DNA from: Exiguobacterium undae DSM 14481
Lineage (GTDB): Bacteria; Bacillota; Bacilli; Exiguobacteriales; Exiguobacteriaceae
DNA: 64,000 nucleotides
Assembly (NCBI RefSeq): GCF_000620805.1
Contig: NZ_KK211187.1
Span: forward strand, 2,729,389-2,793,388
Direction: 5' to 3'
How positions within the stretch are numbered: the first letter of the stretch is position 1; every line of letters begins with the position of its first letter. This document shows positions 15,848-24,299 of the stretch, in pieces. The notes beneath the pieces are model-generated. The model saw only the letters and a list, made by a program, of their open reading frames with translations. It searched no databases and had not been told where the DNA came from. The translations under genes were made by a program, and so were the position numbers.

Positions 15848-16405
15848 ATGCGCTACAAAATCAATGACCAACTGCGAATCCGCCGTTTCACGCCAGAAGA
15901 CTTGGAAGCCGTCCATGCCTATGCCTCACAACCCATCGTGAGTCAGTATCAGTCGTGGGGACCCAACTCCGAAAGTGATAGCAAACAGTTCATTCACGAC
16001 GCTCTCGAAAGTGAGCTCGAGAGTCCACGCCGCCGCTATGTCTTTGCGGTTACCTTTCCAGATGATCACGTGATCGGAGCTGGCGAACTCGTCATCACCG
16101 ATACCGAACATAAAACGGCTGAGATTGGTTACATCTTGTCTCCCGACGAATGGGGAAACGGCTATGCCACCTTCATTGCCAACTTTTTACTTGAATTCGG
16201 TTTTGAGAAACTGGAACTGCACCGGATTACAGCGACGTGTGACCCGCGAAATGTCGCCTCCGAACGTGTCCTCCAAAAAGTCGGGATGACAAAAGAAGGA
16301 CAACTTCGCGAAACGGTGTATCTGGAAGACCACTGGCGCGATTCCCTCATTTACGGCATGCTCGATTGGGAATGGCAGGTTGATCATGAAGACGATCAAA
16401 AATAA
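15848..16405 (+). CDS. GNAT acetyltransferase, RimJ/RimL-like
   Basis: A 185-aa GNAT protein of the RimJ/RimL group, which acetylates alpha-amino groups of proteins or small molecules. Family features: LRIRRFTPEDLEAVHAYAS at the start, EIGYILSPDEWGNGYAT acetyl-CoA segment, and RITATCDPRNVASERVLQKVGMTKEGQLRE near the end. ATG at 15848 follows AGAGGAGGAGTCC; an extension to 15803 has no RBS. The acceptor is unknown. It is divergent from ykkCD and ends at a terminator. Confidence 0.87.
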   Translation: MRYKINDQLRIRRFTPEDLEAVHAYASQPIVSQYQSWGPNSESDSKQFIHDALESELESPRRRYVFAVTFPDDHVIGAGELVITDTEHKTAEIGYILSPDEWGNGYATFIANFLLEFGFEKLELHRITATCDPRNVASERVLQKVGMTKEGQLRETVYLEDHWRDSLIYGMLDWEWQVDHEDDQK

Positions 16406-16410
16406 CTCAG

Positions 16411-16442
16411 ACCGGTGCCTCGAAGGAGGCATCGGTTTTTTT
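16411..16442 (+). terminator. Terminator after the GNAT gene
   Basis: ACCGGTGCCTC, GAAG, GAGGCATCGGT with one mismatch, then seven T residues. Confidence 0.82.
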
Positions 16443-16580
16443 GTATCTGACCACCCCTGTTTAATTTGGTGGATGATTGACTTTTTTTGATATCTTTTTA
16501 CACTATAAAAATTGAACATGGTAAACTTAGTTTTAGCTGGATTAAAATTAATTTTCTATGAGAAATGGAGTTTACATACG

Positions 16581-19133
16581 ATGCCTCTTTCGAAAAAATG
16601 GTTCACCTCACTGGCCGCCTCCGTCATGCTGTTCAGTTCGTTTCCGGTCCAGGGACTTGCGGAAGGTGAAGCCGCTCCGGCAGTCGCCGAGCAACAGACG
16701 GACGTCGCGACCGGCAAACAATTCACGCAAGCAGAAACACCGGTCTTTGAAACAACGGACAGTACGGACGCCCTTCAAACTTTACCTGCCGCGACGGAAG
16801 TCGAGACGTTCGGGACAGAAGGTCTGTTTACACGCATCCTGCTCGACGGTGTCCATCGATTCGTTAAGACCGACCAATTAGCCGCCGCTCCAACTTATTC
16901 AAAAATCGACAGCCGCTATACGAATAAATCGACACCGCTTTATACGACAGCTACTTCAGAGACAGTGACAACCGATACGTTGGCTCTGAATACGGCAGTC
17001 GATACATACGGACAAGAAGGACTGTTTACACGCATCAAGCAAGGCACCGTGTATCAGTTCGTGTTGACGGCGGATCTCAGTGCAACTCCTGTCTATGCCA
17101 CGACCGGAGAACGTTTTGTCCAACAGAAAACAGCCGTCTACCCGACGGCTGATGCCAATGGAACCGCCCTTCTAGAATACGCCGTCAATCAATCCGTTGA
17201 AACATTCGGAACGTCAGGCATGTTTACCCGGATCAAGTTGAATGGTCGTTATGCTTTCATTTTGACAGCTCATCTCGGAACAACAAAAGTCACCTCGCAT
17301 TCGGTGACCGGCAAAAAATACAGCCAACAACTCACGCCTGTCTATCCAACCGCTTCTGCCACCGGAAAACCGCTTGGCACACTGGCACAAAATCAACATA
17401 TCGACATCTACGGCATTTCCGGTGACTATACGCGTGTCCGGTTGAAGGATACATATGGTTTTGTCTTGACGGCACACCTTGGGGATCTTGCATTTTTTGA
17501 ACAGACTGCCCGCCTGTACGTGCAGAGTCCGACGCCGGTCCGTCAAGCAGCGAGCAGTACGAGTCCGGTTCTCGCCCAACATCAGACGAATACACTGCTG
17601 ACGGTCTACGGAACGAGCGGCGCCTACAGCCGGATTTTATTCCGCGGTCAGCATGCCTTCGTCTTGACGAGTGCTTTGGCACCCTTAAAAGTATATGCCA
17701 AAACGGACCGCCTGTACGTCCAGGCATCGACCCCGATTCGTCAGGCAGCAAGCAGTTCCAGTCCGATTTTAAAAAATCATCAAACGAATACGTTATTGAC
17801 CGTCTATGGCACAAGTGGCGCCTACAGCCGGATTCTGTTCCGCGGTCAGTATGCCTTCGTTTTGACGAGTGCCCTTGCGAAAACAAAAGTCTTCGCGAAG
17901 ACGGGACTTCGGTATGCGGCTAAAAACACATCAATCTTCAAAGACACGACCGCGAAAACCGTTCTCCGTTCGATCAAACGAGCGGAACCGATCGAGATTT
18001 ACGGGGCAAGCGGTTCGTTCACACGGGTCAAGGTCGGTTCAGTGTACGGTTATATCAAAACGACGGATCTCGTCACGAAAAAACCGGATTTGTATGATGT
18101 CACCGGAACCCGTTATGTGCTCGAGGATAAACTGGTCGTGCATCCAAAAGCCAGTCTGACGGGAAAAATCGGGACGCTCAAAAAAAATACCGCCCTGTCG
18201 ATTTACGGCAAGAGCGGCTACTATACCCGCGTCAAAGTCGGGACGACGTTTGGTTTCGTCGACTCAAGTAAACTCGGCTTAAATAAACCGGTCGCGCGTC
18301 CAAAAGTCGGAACGGTCTTTTATGTCCATTTTGATCAGACACCGCTGTTTTCAGCCGATGTCGCGTACAGCCGTCCTGCCGCCTATCTCACGAAAGGCAC
18401 GAAGCTGATTGGTCTGAAAGCGATTGACGACGACTTCTGGCAAGTCCGGTTACCAAACGGAACGACCGGTTACGTCATCAATCCCTATATCGGGACGACA
18501 AAACCGGATATGCGTTACACCCAACAAGCGGTCAATCGTTTAAAGACGTATACCGTCAAAGCGACGACGTCTTATTTCGCAACACCGGCCAGCCCGAAAA
18601 GTGCCGGTTTGATTGAACAAGGAAAACGTGTTTATCCCCGGTATCGTGTCGGAAACTTCTACGTCATTCAATCCGGCTGGTCCCCTGTCTATCTGCCGGT
18701 CAGTGCCGTCACCGTCACGAGCGACACACGGATTGCCCAGAAAAATACGTCACGCGGCGAAAAGTTGATCCAAGCGGCGGCCAAACATTTGGGAACGCCG
18801 TATACGTGGGGATCACAAACGTCAGCCAACGGCGGCTTCGACTGTTCTGGTTTGATTCATTACGCAACGAACCAAGCCGGGAAATACGGGGGACGGACAA
18901 ACGTCAGCGGCTATTGGTACGGCGCCTTCTTTACGAACCGTCGGACGACGATCAGCAGTGGAAAACGCTCGGATATCGTCTTCTTCGAGAATACGTATAC
19001 CGATGGTCCGTCGCATATCGGCATCATGCTCGACAATGAATATTTCATTCATGCCGGCGGCTCGCAACTGCAGATCAATTCCATCTATGAACCGCGTTGG
19101 CGCGAACATTTCCTTGGCTTTAAATCGATGTAA
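16581..19133 (+). CDS. Secreted SH3-repeat NlpC/P60 endopeptidase
   Basis: An 850-aa exported cell-wall hydrolase. The signal peptide is MPLSKKWFTSLAASVMLFSS onward, with cleavage after about GLA-29. The body holds about eight or nine bacterial SH3-like repeats of ~66 aa, each with a Y/F-G-x-S/E-G-x-F/Y-T/S-R and F-V-L-T core, probably wall-binding. The C-terminal NlpC/P60 domain (about 735-850) has catalytic C755 in GGFDCSGL, H812 in GPSHIGIM and H824 in FIHAGG. It should cut peptide cross-links of peptidoglycan. ATG 16581 was chosen over 16512 because it begins the signal peptide; a weak GGAG lies 12 bases upstream. Two neighbouring repeats are nearly identical, a sign of recent duplication. 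Confidence 0.9.
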   Translation: MPLSKKWFTSLAASVMLFSSFPVQGLAEGEAAPAVAEQQTDVATGKQFTQAETPVFETTDSTDALQTLPAATEVETFGTEGLFTRILLDGVHRFVKTDQLAAAPTYSKIDSRYTNKSTPLYTTATSETVTTDTLALNTAVDTYGQEGLFTRIKQGTVYQFVLTADLSATPVYATTGERFVQQKTAVYPTADANGTALLEYAVNQSVETFGTSGMFTRIKLNGRYAFILTAHLGTTKVTSHSVTGKKYSQQLTPVYPTASATGKPLGTLAQNQHIDIYGISGDYTRVRLKDTYGFVLTAHLGDLAFFEQTARLYVQSPTPVRQAASSTSPVLAQHQTNTLLTVYGTSGAYSRILFRGQHAFVLTSALAPLKVYAKTDRLYVQASTPIRQAASSSSPILKNHQTNTLLTVYGTSGAYSRILFRGQYAFVLTSALAKTKVFAKTGLRYAAKNTSIFKDTTAKTVLRSIKRAEPIEIYGASGSFTRVKVGSVYGYIKTTDLVTKKPDLYDVTGTRYVLEDKLVVHPKASLTGKIGTLKKNTALSIYGKSGYYTRVKVGTTFGFVDSSKLGLNKPVARPKVGTVFYVHFDQTPLFSADVAYSRPAAYLTKGTKLIGLKAIDDDFWQVRLPNGTTGYVINPYIGTTKPDMRYTQQAVNRLKTYTVKATTSYFATPASPKSAGLIEQGKRVYPRYRVGNFYVIQSGWSPVYLPVSAVTVTSDTRIAQKNTSRGEKLIQAAAKHLGTPYTWGSQTSANGGFDCSGLIHYATNQAGKYGGRTNVSGYWYGAFFTNRRTTISSGKRSDIVFFENTYTDGPSHIGIMLDNEYFIHAGGSQLQINSIYEPRWREHFLGFKSM
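17511..17886 (+). repeat. Tandem coding repeat, period 198 bp, in the NlpC/P60 gene
   Basis: The segment starting CGCCTGTACGT at 17511 recurs at 17709. Protein text such as LLTVYGTSGAYSRILFRGQ is identical in both units, and about four fifths of bases agree, far more than between the other SH3 repeats of this gene. Confidence 0.8.
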
Positions 19134-19143
19134 CATCACAAAC

Positions 19144-19178
19144 AAAAAAGAGGGTCTGACTTTAAAGTCAGCCCTCTT
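19144..19178. terminator. Terminator between NlpC/P60 and monooxygenase genes
   Basis: GAGGG-T-CTGACTTTAAAGTCAG-CCCTC hairpin with an A-run on its left, giving a T-run for the minus gene. The CTGACT/AGTCAG core equals hairpin 1 of the double-hairpin repeats. Confidence 0.75.
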
Positions 19179-19188
19179 CGCTTATCGT

Positions 19189-19482
19189 TCAGAACGTCAT
19201 CTCGACGTATTTCGCGACTTGACGGTCTTCGAGATACAACTCGATTTGTTCACGGTATGCTTTATAATGGTCCGATGCGATATGCGCTTCGAGTGCAGCC
19301 TCATCTTGGTAGACTTCATAAAGCATGAACTCATGTTCATTTTCAATCGATTGATGTAACGTATAGCGTAAGCAGCCCGGCTCGTTTTGTGTGGCTTTGT
19401 AAACCGTGCTTAAAATGGGAAAGACTTGATCCGCTAATCCTGCTTTGACTGTAAGAACGGCATTGACGATGATTTCACCCAT
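19189..19482 (-). CDS. Antibiotic biosynthesis monooxygenase-domain protein
   Basis: A 97-aa ABM-fold (dimeric ferredoxin-like) protein. The pattern IIVNAVLTVKAGLADQVFPILSTVYKATQNEPGCLRYTLHQ and FMLYEVYQDEAALEAHIASDHYKAY is that of YgiN/YdhR-like putative quinol monooxygenases. Conserved E-P-G-C and H near residue 68 are present. These small proteins oxidise quinols or act in quinone redox balance in some species, but many are uncharacterised. AGGAGGAATTAACAC precedes the ATG. Single gene. Confidence 0.85.
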   Translation of the reverse strand: MGEIIVNAVLTVKAGLADQVFPILSTVYKATQNEPGCLRYTLHQSIENEHEFMLYEVYQDEAALEAHIASDHYKAYREQIELYLEDRQVAKYVEMTF

Positions 19483-19560
19483 GTGTTAATTCCTCCTCTG
19501 ATTTGATTACCTCTACCTGTACCCGTTTTTCCTAAAGACATACCGTAAAGGATGATTTTG

Positions 19561-20733
19561 ATGTTAGAAACCCTGTTTACCCATCTCGCACAACAAGAAG
19601 CCGAGATGATTCGTTTACGCCGCGATTTTCACCGCCATCCGGAATTGTCGTTTCAAGAAGTCCGGACACCGGCCAAAATCATCGAATACTATGAATCACT
19701 CGGTATCCCGTATCAAAAAAATGTCGGGGGTAACGGTATCGTCGCGACATTACAAGGGGCGCGTCCCGGAAAAACGATTGCCGTCCGTGCCGATTTTGAT
19801 GCATTACCGCTTCAGGAAGAAACCGAACTGTCGTTTCGCTCAATCCGTCCCGGTGTGATGCATGCCTGCGGACATGATGGACACACGGCAATCGTCCTCG
19901 GACTCGCTGCTGCCTTTCAACCGTTGCAGGAAGAGCTCGAGGGCACGATCCTCTTCATTCATCAACACGGTGAAGAAGTGTTTCCGGGTGGTGCCATTCA
20001 AATGATCGAAGATGGCTGCCTCGACGGGGTCGATGCGATTTTTGGTACCCACCTTGAAAACGATCTTCCGGTTGGGACAATCGGTTACCACAGCGGACAT
20101 ACATTATGTGCCATCGATGAATTTGAAATCGTCGTCCACGGTCAAGGTGGTCATGCCCAAGCCCCCCACCGGACGCAGGATGCACTCGTCGCCGGCGCAC
20201 AGCTCGTCTGTAATCTTCAGCATCTCGTCAGTCGACGGGTCGATCCGTTTGAGCCGGCGATTGTCGCCATCGGTTCGTTTCACGCCGGAACGGCTCCGAA
20301 CATCGTAACCGGCGAAGCACGGATTGTCGGAGAAATCCGGACGTTTAATGAACAGCTCCGGCATCAGTTGCGCCAGCAGGTGGATCTGGTCGCCCGGACG
20401 ACGTGTGCCGGAATTGGTGCTACGTATTCCATCGATTTCACGACCGGTTATCCGTCGCTTTGGAATCATCCGAATGAAACGAAGCTCGTCCAGGAAGCGG
20501 CCGGCTTTTTACCGGAAGGACACGTCCGTGAAGTCAAACCGATGATGGCTGCCGACGATTTCGCCTATTACCTGGAGCAGGTCCCGGGCAGTTACTTCTT
20601 CACCGGTTCTGCGAAGACGGACGGTCGAACGATTTATCCGCAACACCATCCAAAGTACGAAATCGACGAGCAGGCTTTGCTGATCGGAGCCAAAACGTTA
20701 GGGGCCACGGTTCTCCGCGCCTTACAAACATAA
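19561..20733 (+). CDS. M20-family amidohydrolase (hippurate/N-acyl amino acid hydrolase type)
   Basis: A 390-aa dinuclear metal hydrolase of peptidase family M20D, which removes acyl groups from amino acids (hippurate, N-acetyl amino acids). Visible: HRHPELSFQE (24-33), ligands H101, C103 and H105 in MHACGHDGHTA, E138-E139 in HQHGEEVFPGG, and the C-terminal H-P near YPQHHPKYEIDE. The ATG at 19561 is spaced 7 bases from AAAGGATG; an ATG at 19552 overlaps that RBS. A promoter and S-box follow directly after its stop, so msrA is a separate unit. Confidence 0.88.
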   Translation: MLETLFTHLAQQEAEMIRLRRDFHRHPELSFQEVRTPAKIIEYYESLGIPYQKNVGGNGIVATLQGARPGKTIAVRADFDALPLQEETELSFRSIRPGVMHACGHDGHTAIVLGLAAAFQPLQEELEGTILFIHQHGEEVFPGGAIQMIEDGCLDGVDAIFGTHLENDLPVGTIGYHSGHTLCAIDEFEIVVHGQGGHAQAPHRTQDALVAGAQLVCNLQHLVSRRVDPFEPAIVAIGSFHAGTAPNIVTGEARIVGEIRTFNEQLRHQLRQQVDLVARTTCAGIGATYSIDFTTGYPSLWNHPNETKLVQEAAGFLPEGHVREVKPMMAADDFAYYLEQVPGSYFFTGSAKTDGRTIYPQHHPKYEIDEQALLIGAKTLGATVLRALQT

Positions 20734-20736
20734 GGA

Positions 20737-20766
20737 TTGACTTTCCACTTTTGTGAATGGTATTAT
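20737..20766 (+). promoter_or_regulatory. Sigma-A promoter of the SAM riboswitch-msrA unit
   Basis: TTGACT (20737-20742) and TATTAT (20761-20766) are 18 bases apart, 40 bases before the S-box. Confidence 0.6.
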
Positions 20767-20805
20767 CATCCCAACGATAACGAACTTACATCAACTTCAT
20801 ATAAC

Positions 20806-20909
20806 ACTTATCAAGAGTGGACCGAGAGATCTGGATCGATGACGTCCCAGCAACCTGCGTACAGCAAGGTGCTACGACCAGCAAAGCGAAAGCTTTGGTT
20901 GATAAAAAG
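20806..20909 (+). ncRNA. SAM-I (S-box) riboswitch aptamer
   Basis: The conserved S-box string order is present: CTTATCAAGAG at 20807, then ATCGATGACGTCCCAGCAACC (P2/pseudoknot core), the GGTGCTA turn with GACCAGC, and closing TTGATAAAAAG that pairs with the 5' ATC. This is the SAM-I class (Rfam SAM), an off-switch: bound SAM favours the downstream terminator. The controlled gene is msrA. Helix ends were set by eye. Confidence 0.9.
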
Positions 20910-20912
20910 CGG

Positions 20913-20957
20913 CGACTCCTTTTGCAACCAAGCAAAGGAGTCGTTTTCGTTTTCTCG
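20913..20957 (+). terminator. Terminator of the SAM-I riboswitch
   Basis: CGACTCCTTT (20913-20922) pairs with AAAGGAGTCG (20934-20943), with TGC/GC extension, followed by TTTTCGTTTTC. Confidence 0.85.
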
Positions 20958-21012
20958 CTGTCAGAAATGAGAGCATTACGGTTCAAGGAACCAAGGGAAA
21001 GGGAGAGATGAC

Positions 21013-21543
21013 ATGGAAAAAGCAACATTTGCAGGAGGATGTTTCTGGTGCATGGTGACACCATTTGAGGAATTACCGGGTATTCACAGTATCGTGTCCG
21101 GTTATACAGGAGGACATGTCGACAACCCGACATATGAGCAGGTCAAAACAGGAACGACCGGGCATTCCGAAGTCGTCGAGATTACATTTGATCCGGCACT
21201 GTTTTCGTACGAACGGTTACTCGAACTGTACTGGCCGCAGACGGATCCGACCGATGCCGGCGGACAATTCCAGGACCGCGGCACACAGTATGCACCGGCA
21301 ATTTTTTATCATACGGAAGAACAACGTCTCGCAGCGATTGCGTCGCGTGACGCGTTAGCGGCAACAAACCGCTTTAAGCAACCGATCGTCACACGGATTG
21401 AACCGGCGCACGCTTTTTATCCGGCGGAAGAGTATCATCAGGACTTCCACAAAAAAAATCCGGCGCACTACAAAAAAGACCGGAAAGCGTCCGGTCGCGA
21501 TGCCTTTATTGACGTCGCCTGGAAAGAAGAAGCAACGGTCTAA
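21013..21543 (+). CDS. msrA: Peptide methionine-S-sulfoxide reductase A
   Basis: MsrA reduces methionine-S-sulfoxide in proteins and free amino acid back to methionine. The 176-aa length is standard; the active site GGCFWC gives nucleophile C10 and C13, and [28 protein letters not shown] is the family core. No MsrB domain is fused and no msrB follows. The ATG is preceded by AAGGGAGAGATGAC. Control by a SAM-I riboswitch upstream would link repair of oxidised methionine to methionine/SAM shortage, unlike the redox control best known for Bacillus msrA. Confidence 0.95.
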   Translation: MEKATFAGGCFWCMVTPFEELPGIHSIVSGYTGGHVDNPTYEQVKTGTTGHSEVVEITFDPALFSYERLLELYWPQTDPTDAGGQFQDRGTQYAPAIFYHTEEQRLAAIASRDALAATNRFKQPIVTRIEPAHAFYPAEEYHQDFHKKNPAHYKKDRKASGRDAFIDVAWKEEATV

Positions 21544-21553
21544 ACAAAATGCC

Positions 21554-21596
21554 AAAAAGGGATTGCCCTCTCACACGGATGGGCAATCCCTTTTTT
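21554..21596 (+). terminator. Terminator after msrA
   Basis: GGGATTGCCC (21559-21568) pairs with GGGCAATCCC (21581-21590), flanked by five A and six T residues; it may also act on minus. Confidence 0.88.
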
Positions 21597-21650
21597 CATT
21601 TTTCCAGCCGAGATCTTGCGGTCCAACGTGACGTACCTGTTGTCGTCCAC

Positions 21651-22130
21651 TCAGGAAATCGCTTTGATATCCTCTGCTTGTTCCGTTTCATCCACAACTT
21701 GATACCGTTTTAAAACAAAAATCCCGGTCAGCATCACGGCGAGACCGGCTATCTGCCCAAGCGACAGATCAACCTGCGGCAGACCAAACCAACCGAAGAC
21801 ATCGACGCATAAGGCGAAACTCAGTTGTGAAATCAAGACGACCGAAATCGCGATCGAAGGACCGAGCAGTTGAATCCCCCGCATGACACAAAAAACAACC
21901 CCGACGCCGACTAATCCGCCAAACAAATACAACGGTTCAACTTCACGGACTGCCGAGAGTGTTCCTCCGCGAAAGAAGAGTAAGGCAAGCAACGAGCCGA
22001 GCAATCCGACAAAAAAAACTAACGTCGTCGTCGCCCACGCACCGAAGGCATGACTCATCCGCGCATTCAACACGGTTTGTAAACTGATCATCATCCCGGC
22101 AACGACGGCACAAAACATTCCTAATCCCAT
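21651..22130 (-). CDS. DUF606/YdcZ-type DMT transporter, second of a pair
   Basis: A 159-aa protein with five hydrophobic segments, of the DMT superfamily branch DUF606 (YdcZ). The start GMFCAVVAGMMISLQTVLNARMSHAFGAWATTTLVFFVG is the diagnostic N-terminal pattern (Q-x2-L/F-N-A-R/x-L). It follows a homologous gene by 23 bases with AAAGGAGGAAACC between. Half-size DMT genes in such pairs are thought to assemble as a heterodimeric exporter. Substrate unknown; the C-terminal 20 residues are acidic and cytoplasmic. Confidence 0.82.
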   Translation of the reverse strand: MGLGMFCAVVAGMMISLQTVLNARMSHAFGAWATTTLVFFVGLLGSLLALLFFRGGTLSAVREVEPLYLFGGLVGVGVVFCVMRGIQLLGPSIAISVVLISQLSFALCVDVFGWFGLPQVDLSLGQIAGLAVMLTGIFVLKRYQVVDETEQAEDIKAIS

Positions 22131-22153
22131 TTGGTTTCCTCCTTTGATTCACT

Positions 22154-22582
22154 TCAGGCGAGCGAAAAGATCAAGACGCCGGTCAACATCAATCCGACAC
22201 CGACCCATTGTCCCCGGTTGCTGCTTTTTTTGATGACACCGAACCAGCCGTTCAAATCAATGACAAAAGCACATAGAATCTGTGCGACGAGTAATAACGA
22301 CATCGCCCACGTCATTCCAAGCAGTTGAATCGACGTCAGTTCCGTAACGACGACTAACACGCCGAGCAATCCGCCGCTGGCATAAATCAACGGCAACTTT
22401 CGAAAACCGCCGATTTTCCGGTCACGGACAAACCCATAAATCAACAAGCAACCCATCAAACCGACAAAGTGAACGATCGTCACGGATAACCATGGACCGA
22501 CCGCGTCACCCAGCCGGGCATTAAAAATGCCTTGCAAGGCAATAAACAATCCACTGAATAAGGCAAACACGATTCCTTGCAT
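22154..22582 (-). CDS. DUF606/YdcZ-type DMT transporter, first of a pair
   Basis: A 142-aa, five-helix membrane protein, homologous to the next gene: QGIVFALFSGLFIALQGIFNARLGDAVGPWLSVTIVHFVGLMG. The start at 22582 was chosen because AAGGAGG is 7 bases upstream; ATG at 22588 overlaps the RBS and a longer frame to 22645 would cross a palindrome. It is first in a two-gene operon. Function is only inferred to be small-molecule export. A perfect palindrome 57 bases upstream may be its operator. Confidence 0.82.
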   Translation of the reverse strand: MQGIVFALFSGLFIALQGIFNARLGDAVGPWLSVTIVHFVGLMGCLLIYGFVRDRKIGGFRKLPLIYASGGLLGVLVVVTELTSIQLLGMTWAMSLLLVAQILCAFVIDLNGWFGVIKKSSNRGQWVGVGLMLTGVLIFSLA

Positions 22583-22638
22583 CTTCATCCTCCTTTTTCT
22601 CCAATTATGAGTAGACCGCATTCCGCCCGACTTTGAAA

Positions 22639-22652
22639 AGGACAAATGTCCT
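22639..22652. promoter_or_regulatory. Palindrome AGGACAAATGTCCT, possible operator of the DUF606 pair
   Basis: Perfect 6-2-6 inverted repeat at 22639-22652, in the promoter region of the minus-strand transporter pair. The binding protein is unknown and not encoded next to it. Confidence 0.45.
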
Positions 22653-22719
22653 AAAATGCCAAAAACACAAAAAAAGAGCAGACCAACTGGCCTCCTCCTG
22701 AAATCAATCCGTTATGTGT

Positions 22720-23646
22720 TTACGGAAATGGTCGAGAAATCCGTTTATGCGCCTCGTCCATCATCCGGTCAAATAATGCCTGAACGGTCGGAATATCTTC
22801 AATTAACCCGGAGACAAGACCGGCGTTGACATATCCTGCTGTCTCGTCGCCCTCGAGTGCCCCTTTGATATGAAACGATTCGTTCGTTTTTTCTTGGAAT
22901 TCAGCGAGTGATGCCGGACGCAACCCGTCCACATACGCTCCGTTCAAGACACGCCGGACTTGTCCGACCTCACGCCCGATGATCCGTGTCTCGAGATCAT
23001 CCGCCTGCACAAGATGATTTTTATACTGCGGGTGCACACAGGACTCTTGTGTCGCAATCAACCGGGTTCCCAGTTGAACGCCTTCCGCCCCTAGCATCCA
23101 GGCAGCCGCAAGACCACGACCGTCGCCGATTCCTCCGGCCGCAAGTACCGGAATCGTGACCTGATCGGTGATTTGCGGAATCAATGTCATCGTCGTCAGT
23201 TCGAGCGGTGAGTTGATCCCGGCTGCTTCGACTCCTTCCGCCACCAATAAGTCAATCCCGGCCCGTTCCGCTTTGACCGCCTGTTTGACGGACGCGACGA
23301 CACCAATCGTCCGGATGCCTGCTTCCTGTAAACGTGCCAGAAAAGGCGCCGGGTTCCCGGCGGATAACGAGACGACCGGAATTTGTTCCTCGATCGCTAA
23401 CGTGATCAAGTCTTCCGTATATGGGGAAACACGAATCGCGATGTTCAAGGCAAATGGACGTGACGTCAGGCGGCGCGTGGCTTCGATCAACTGTTTGACT
23501 TCAATGGGCGACATCGTTCCGCAGCCAATCGTGCCCAGTCCCCCTGCGTTCGAGACCGCGGCCGTCAATTCGGCATGACTGATGTTTCCCATTCCCCCTT
23601 GAATAATCGGGATTTCAATCTGTAAGCTGGTACATACACGAGACAT
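22720..23646 (-). CDS. Nitronate monooxygenase / FabK-like flavoprotein
   Basis: A 308-aa FMN-dependent TIM-barrel protein of the NPD/FabK family. The FMN-site patterns PIIQGGMGNISHAELTAAVSNAGGLGTIGCG at the start and VLAAGGIGDGRGLAAAWMLGAEGVQLGTRLIATQES in the second half are typical. Family members oxidise nitronates such as propionate 3-nitronate, or reduce enoyl-ACP (FabK). FabK and NMO cannot be separated safely by eye, though length and start match proteins annotated as nitronate monooxygenase. RBS CGGAGGGAGACC. Monocistronic. Confidence 0.85.
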   Translation of the reverse strand: MSRVCTSLQIEIPIIQGGMGNISHAELTAAVSNAGGLGTIGCGTMSPIEVKQLIEATRRLTSRPFALNIAIRVSPYTEDLITLAIEEQIPVVSLSAGNPAPFLARLQEAGIRTIGVVASVKQAVKAERAGIDLLVAEGVEAAGINSPLELTTMTLIPQITDQVTIPVLAAGGIGDGRGLAAAWMLGAEGVQLGTRLIATQESCVHPQYKNHLVQADDLETRIIGREVGQVRRVLNGAYVDGLRPASLAEFQEKTNESFHIKGALEGDETAGYVNAGLVSGLIEDIPTVQALFDRMMDEAHKRISRPFP

Positions 23647-23730
23647 GGTCTCCCTCCGTTTCCGTCACTAAGAATGATATACTATGTAAGACTGAATTTT
23701 AATTCATTTTTAGAAAAGAGGCGTTGTTTG

Positions 23731-24249
23731 ATGAACATTCCCTACCGCGATCTGTCTCCTGCCCTTGCGGCAAACGTATTTGTCGCTCCCGGTGCTTTTT
23801 TGATCGGTGACGTGACGATCGGTGAAGAATCGACGATCTGGTTTAATGCCGTCCTCCGCGGGGACGAAGGACCGATTACAATCGGCAAACGGTGCAGCAT
23901 TCAGGACAATGCAACGATTCACCTGTACGAAGGCGCTCCGGTCATCGTCGAGGACGAAGTCACCGTCGGACATAATGCAATCCTGCACGGTTGCAAAATC
24001 GGGCGCCGTTCCATCGTCGGGATGGGCGCGACGGTCCTCGATCATGCCGAAATCGGCGAAGAGTGTATCATCGGAGCCAATACATTGATTCCGTCCGGCA
24101 AAAAATTCCCGCCCCGCTCCTTGATCATCGGGTCACCCGGCAAAGTCGTTCGCGAACTGACACCGGCCGATTTGGAAATGATTCAAGAATCGATCGATTC
24201 CTATGTCGATAAAGGATATGCCTTTCGGAAGCAACTGGCCGAGGGTTGA
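23731..24249 (+). CDS. Gamma carbonic anhydrase family protein
   Basis: A 172-aa left-handed beta-helix (hexapeptide repeat) protein of the YrdA/PaaY gamma carbonic anhydrase group. Zinc ligands align as H64 (NATIHLY), H81 and H86 (GHNAILHG). The hexapeptide rhythm runs from about residue 18 to 130. ATG 23731 follows AAAAGAGGCG; an upstream in-frame ATG at 23674 lies in the promoter region. PaaY-type members hydrolyse dead-end CoA thioesters in phenylacetate clusters, and this gene abuts the paa region, but the general YrdA housekeeping role is as likely. Confidence 0.88.
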   Translation: MNIPYRDLSPALAANVFVAPGAFLIGDVTIGEESTIWFNAVLRGDEGPITIGKRCSIQDNATIHLYEGAPVIVEDEVTVGHNAILHGCKIGRRSIVGMGATVLDHAEIGEECIIGANTLIPSGKKFPPRSLIIGSPGKVVRELTPADLEMIQESIDSYVDKGYAFRKQLAEG

Positions 24250-24260
24250 CCGTCATCAAG

Positions 24261-24299
24261 AAAACGCTCATCTCGTTACGTCGGGATGAGCGTTTTTTT
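24261..24299. terminator. Bidirectional terminator between gamma-CA and paaX
   Basis: AAAACGCTCATC (24261-24272) pairs with GATGAGCGTTTT (24285-24296), with T-run to 24299; convergent genes on both sides. Confidence 0.88.

Noticed and set aside
16512-16580. Start of the NlpC/P60 protein at 16512
   Set aside because: It would put 23 extra residues before the signal peptide; the ATG at 16581 begins a normal signal sequence.
17095-18290. Repetitive DNA that might suggest a CRISPR array
   Set aside because: The repeats are in-frame SH3-like protein repeats of ~66 aa with a 198-bp period; there are no short identical repeats with unique spacers.
20737-20970. 77-codon plus frame across the msrA leader
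   Set aside because: It reads through the SAM-I aptamer and terminator, which explain the sequence fully; no RBS.
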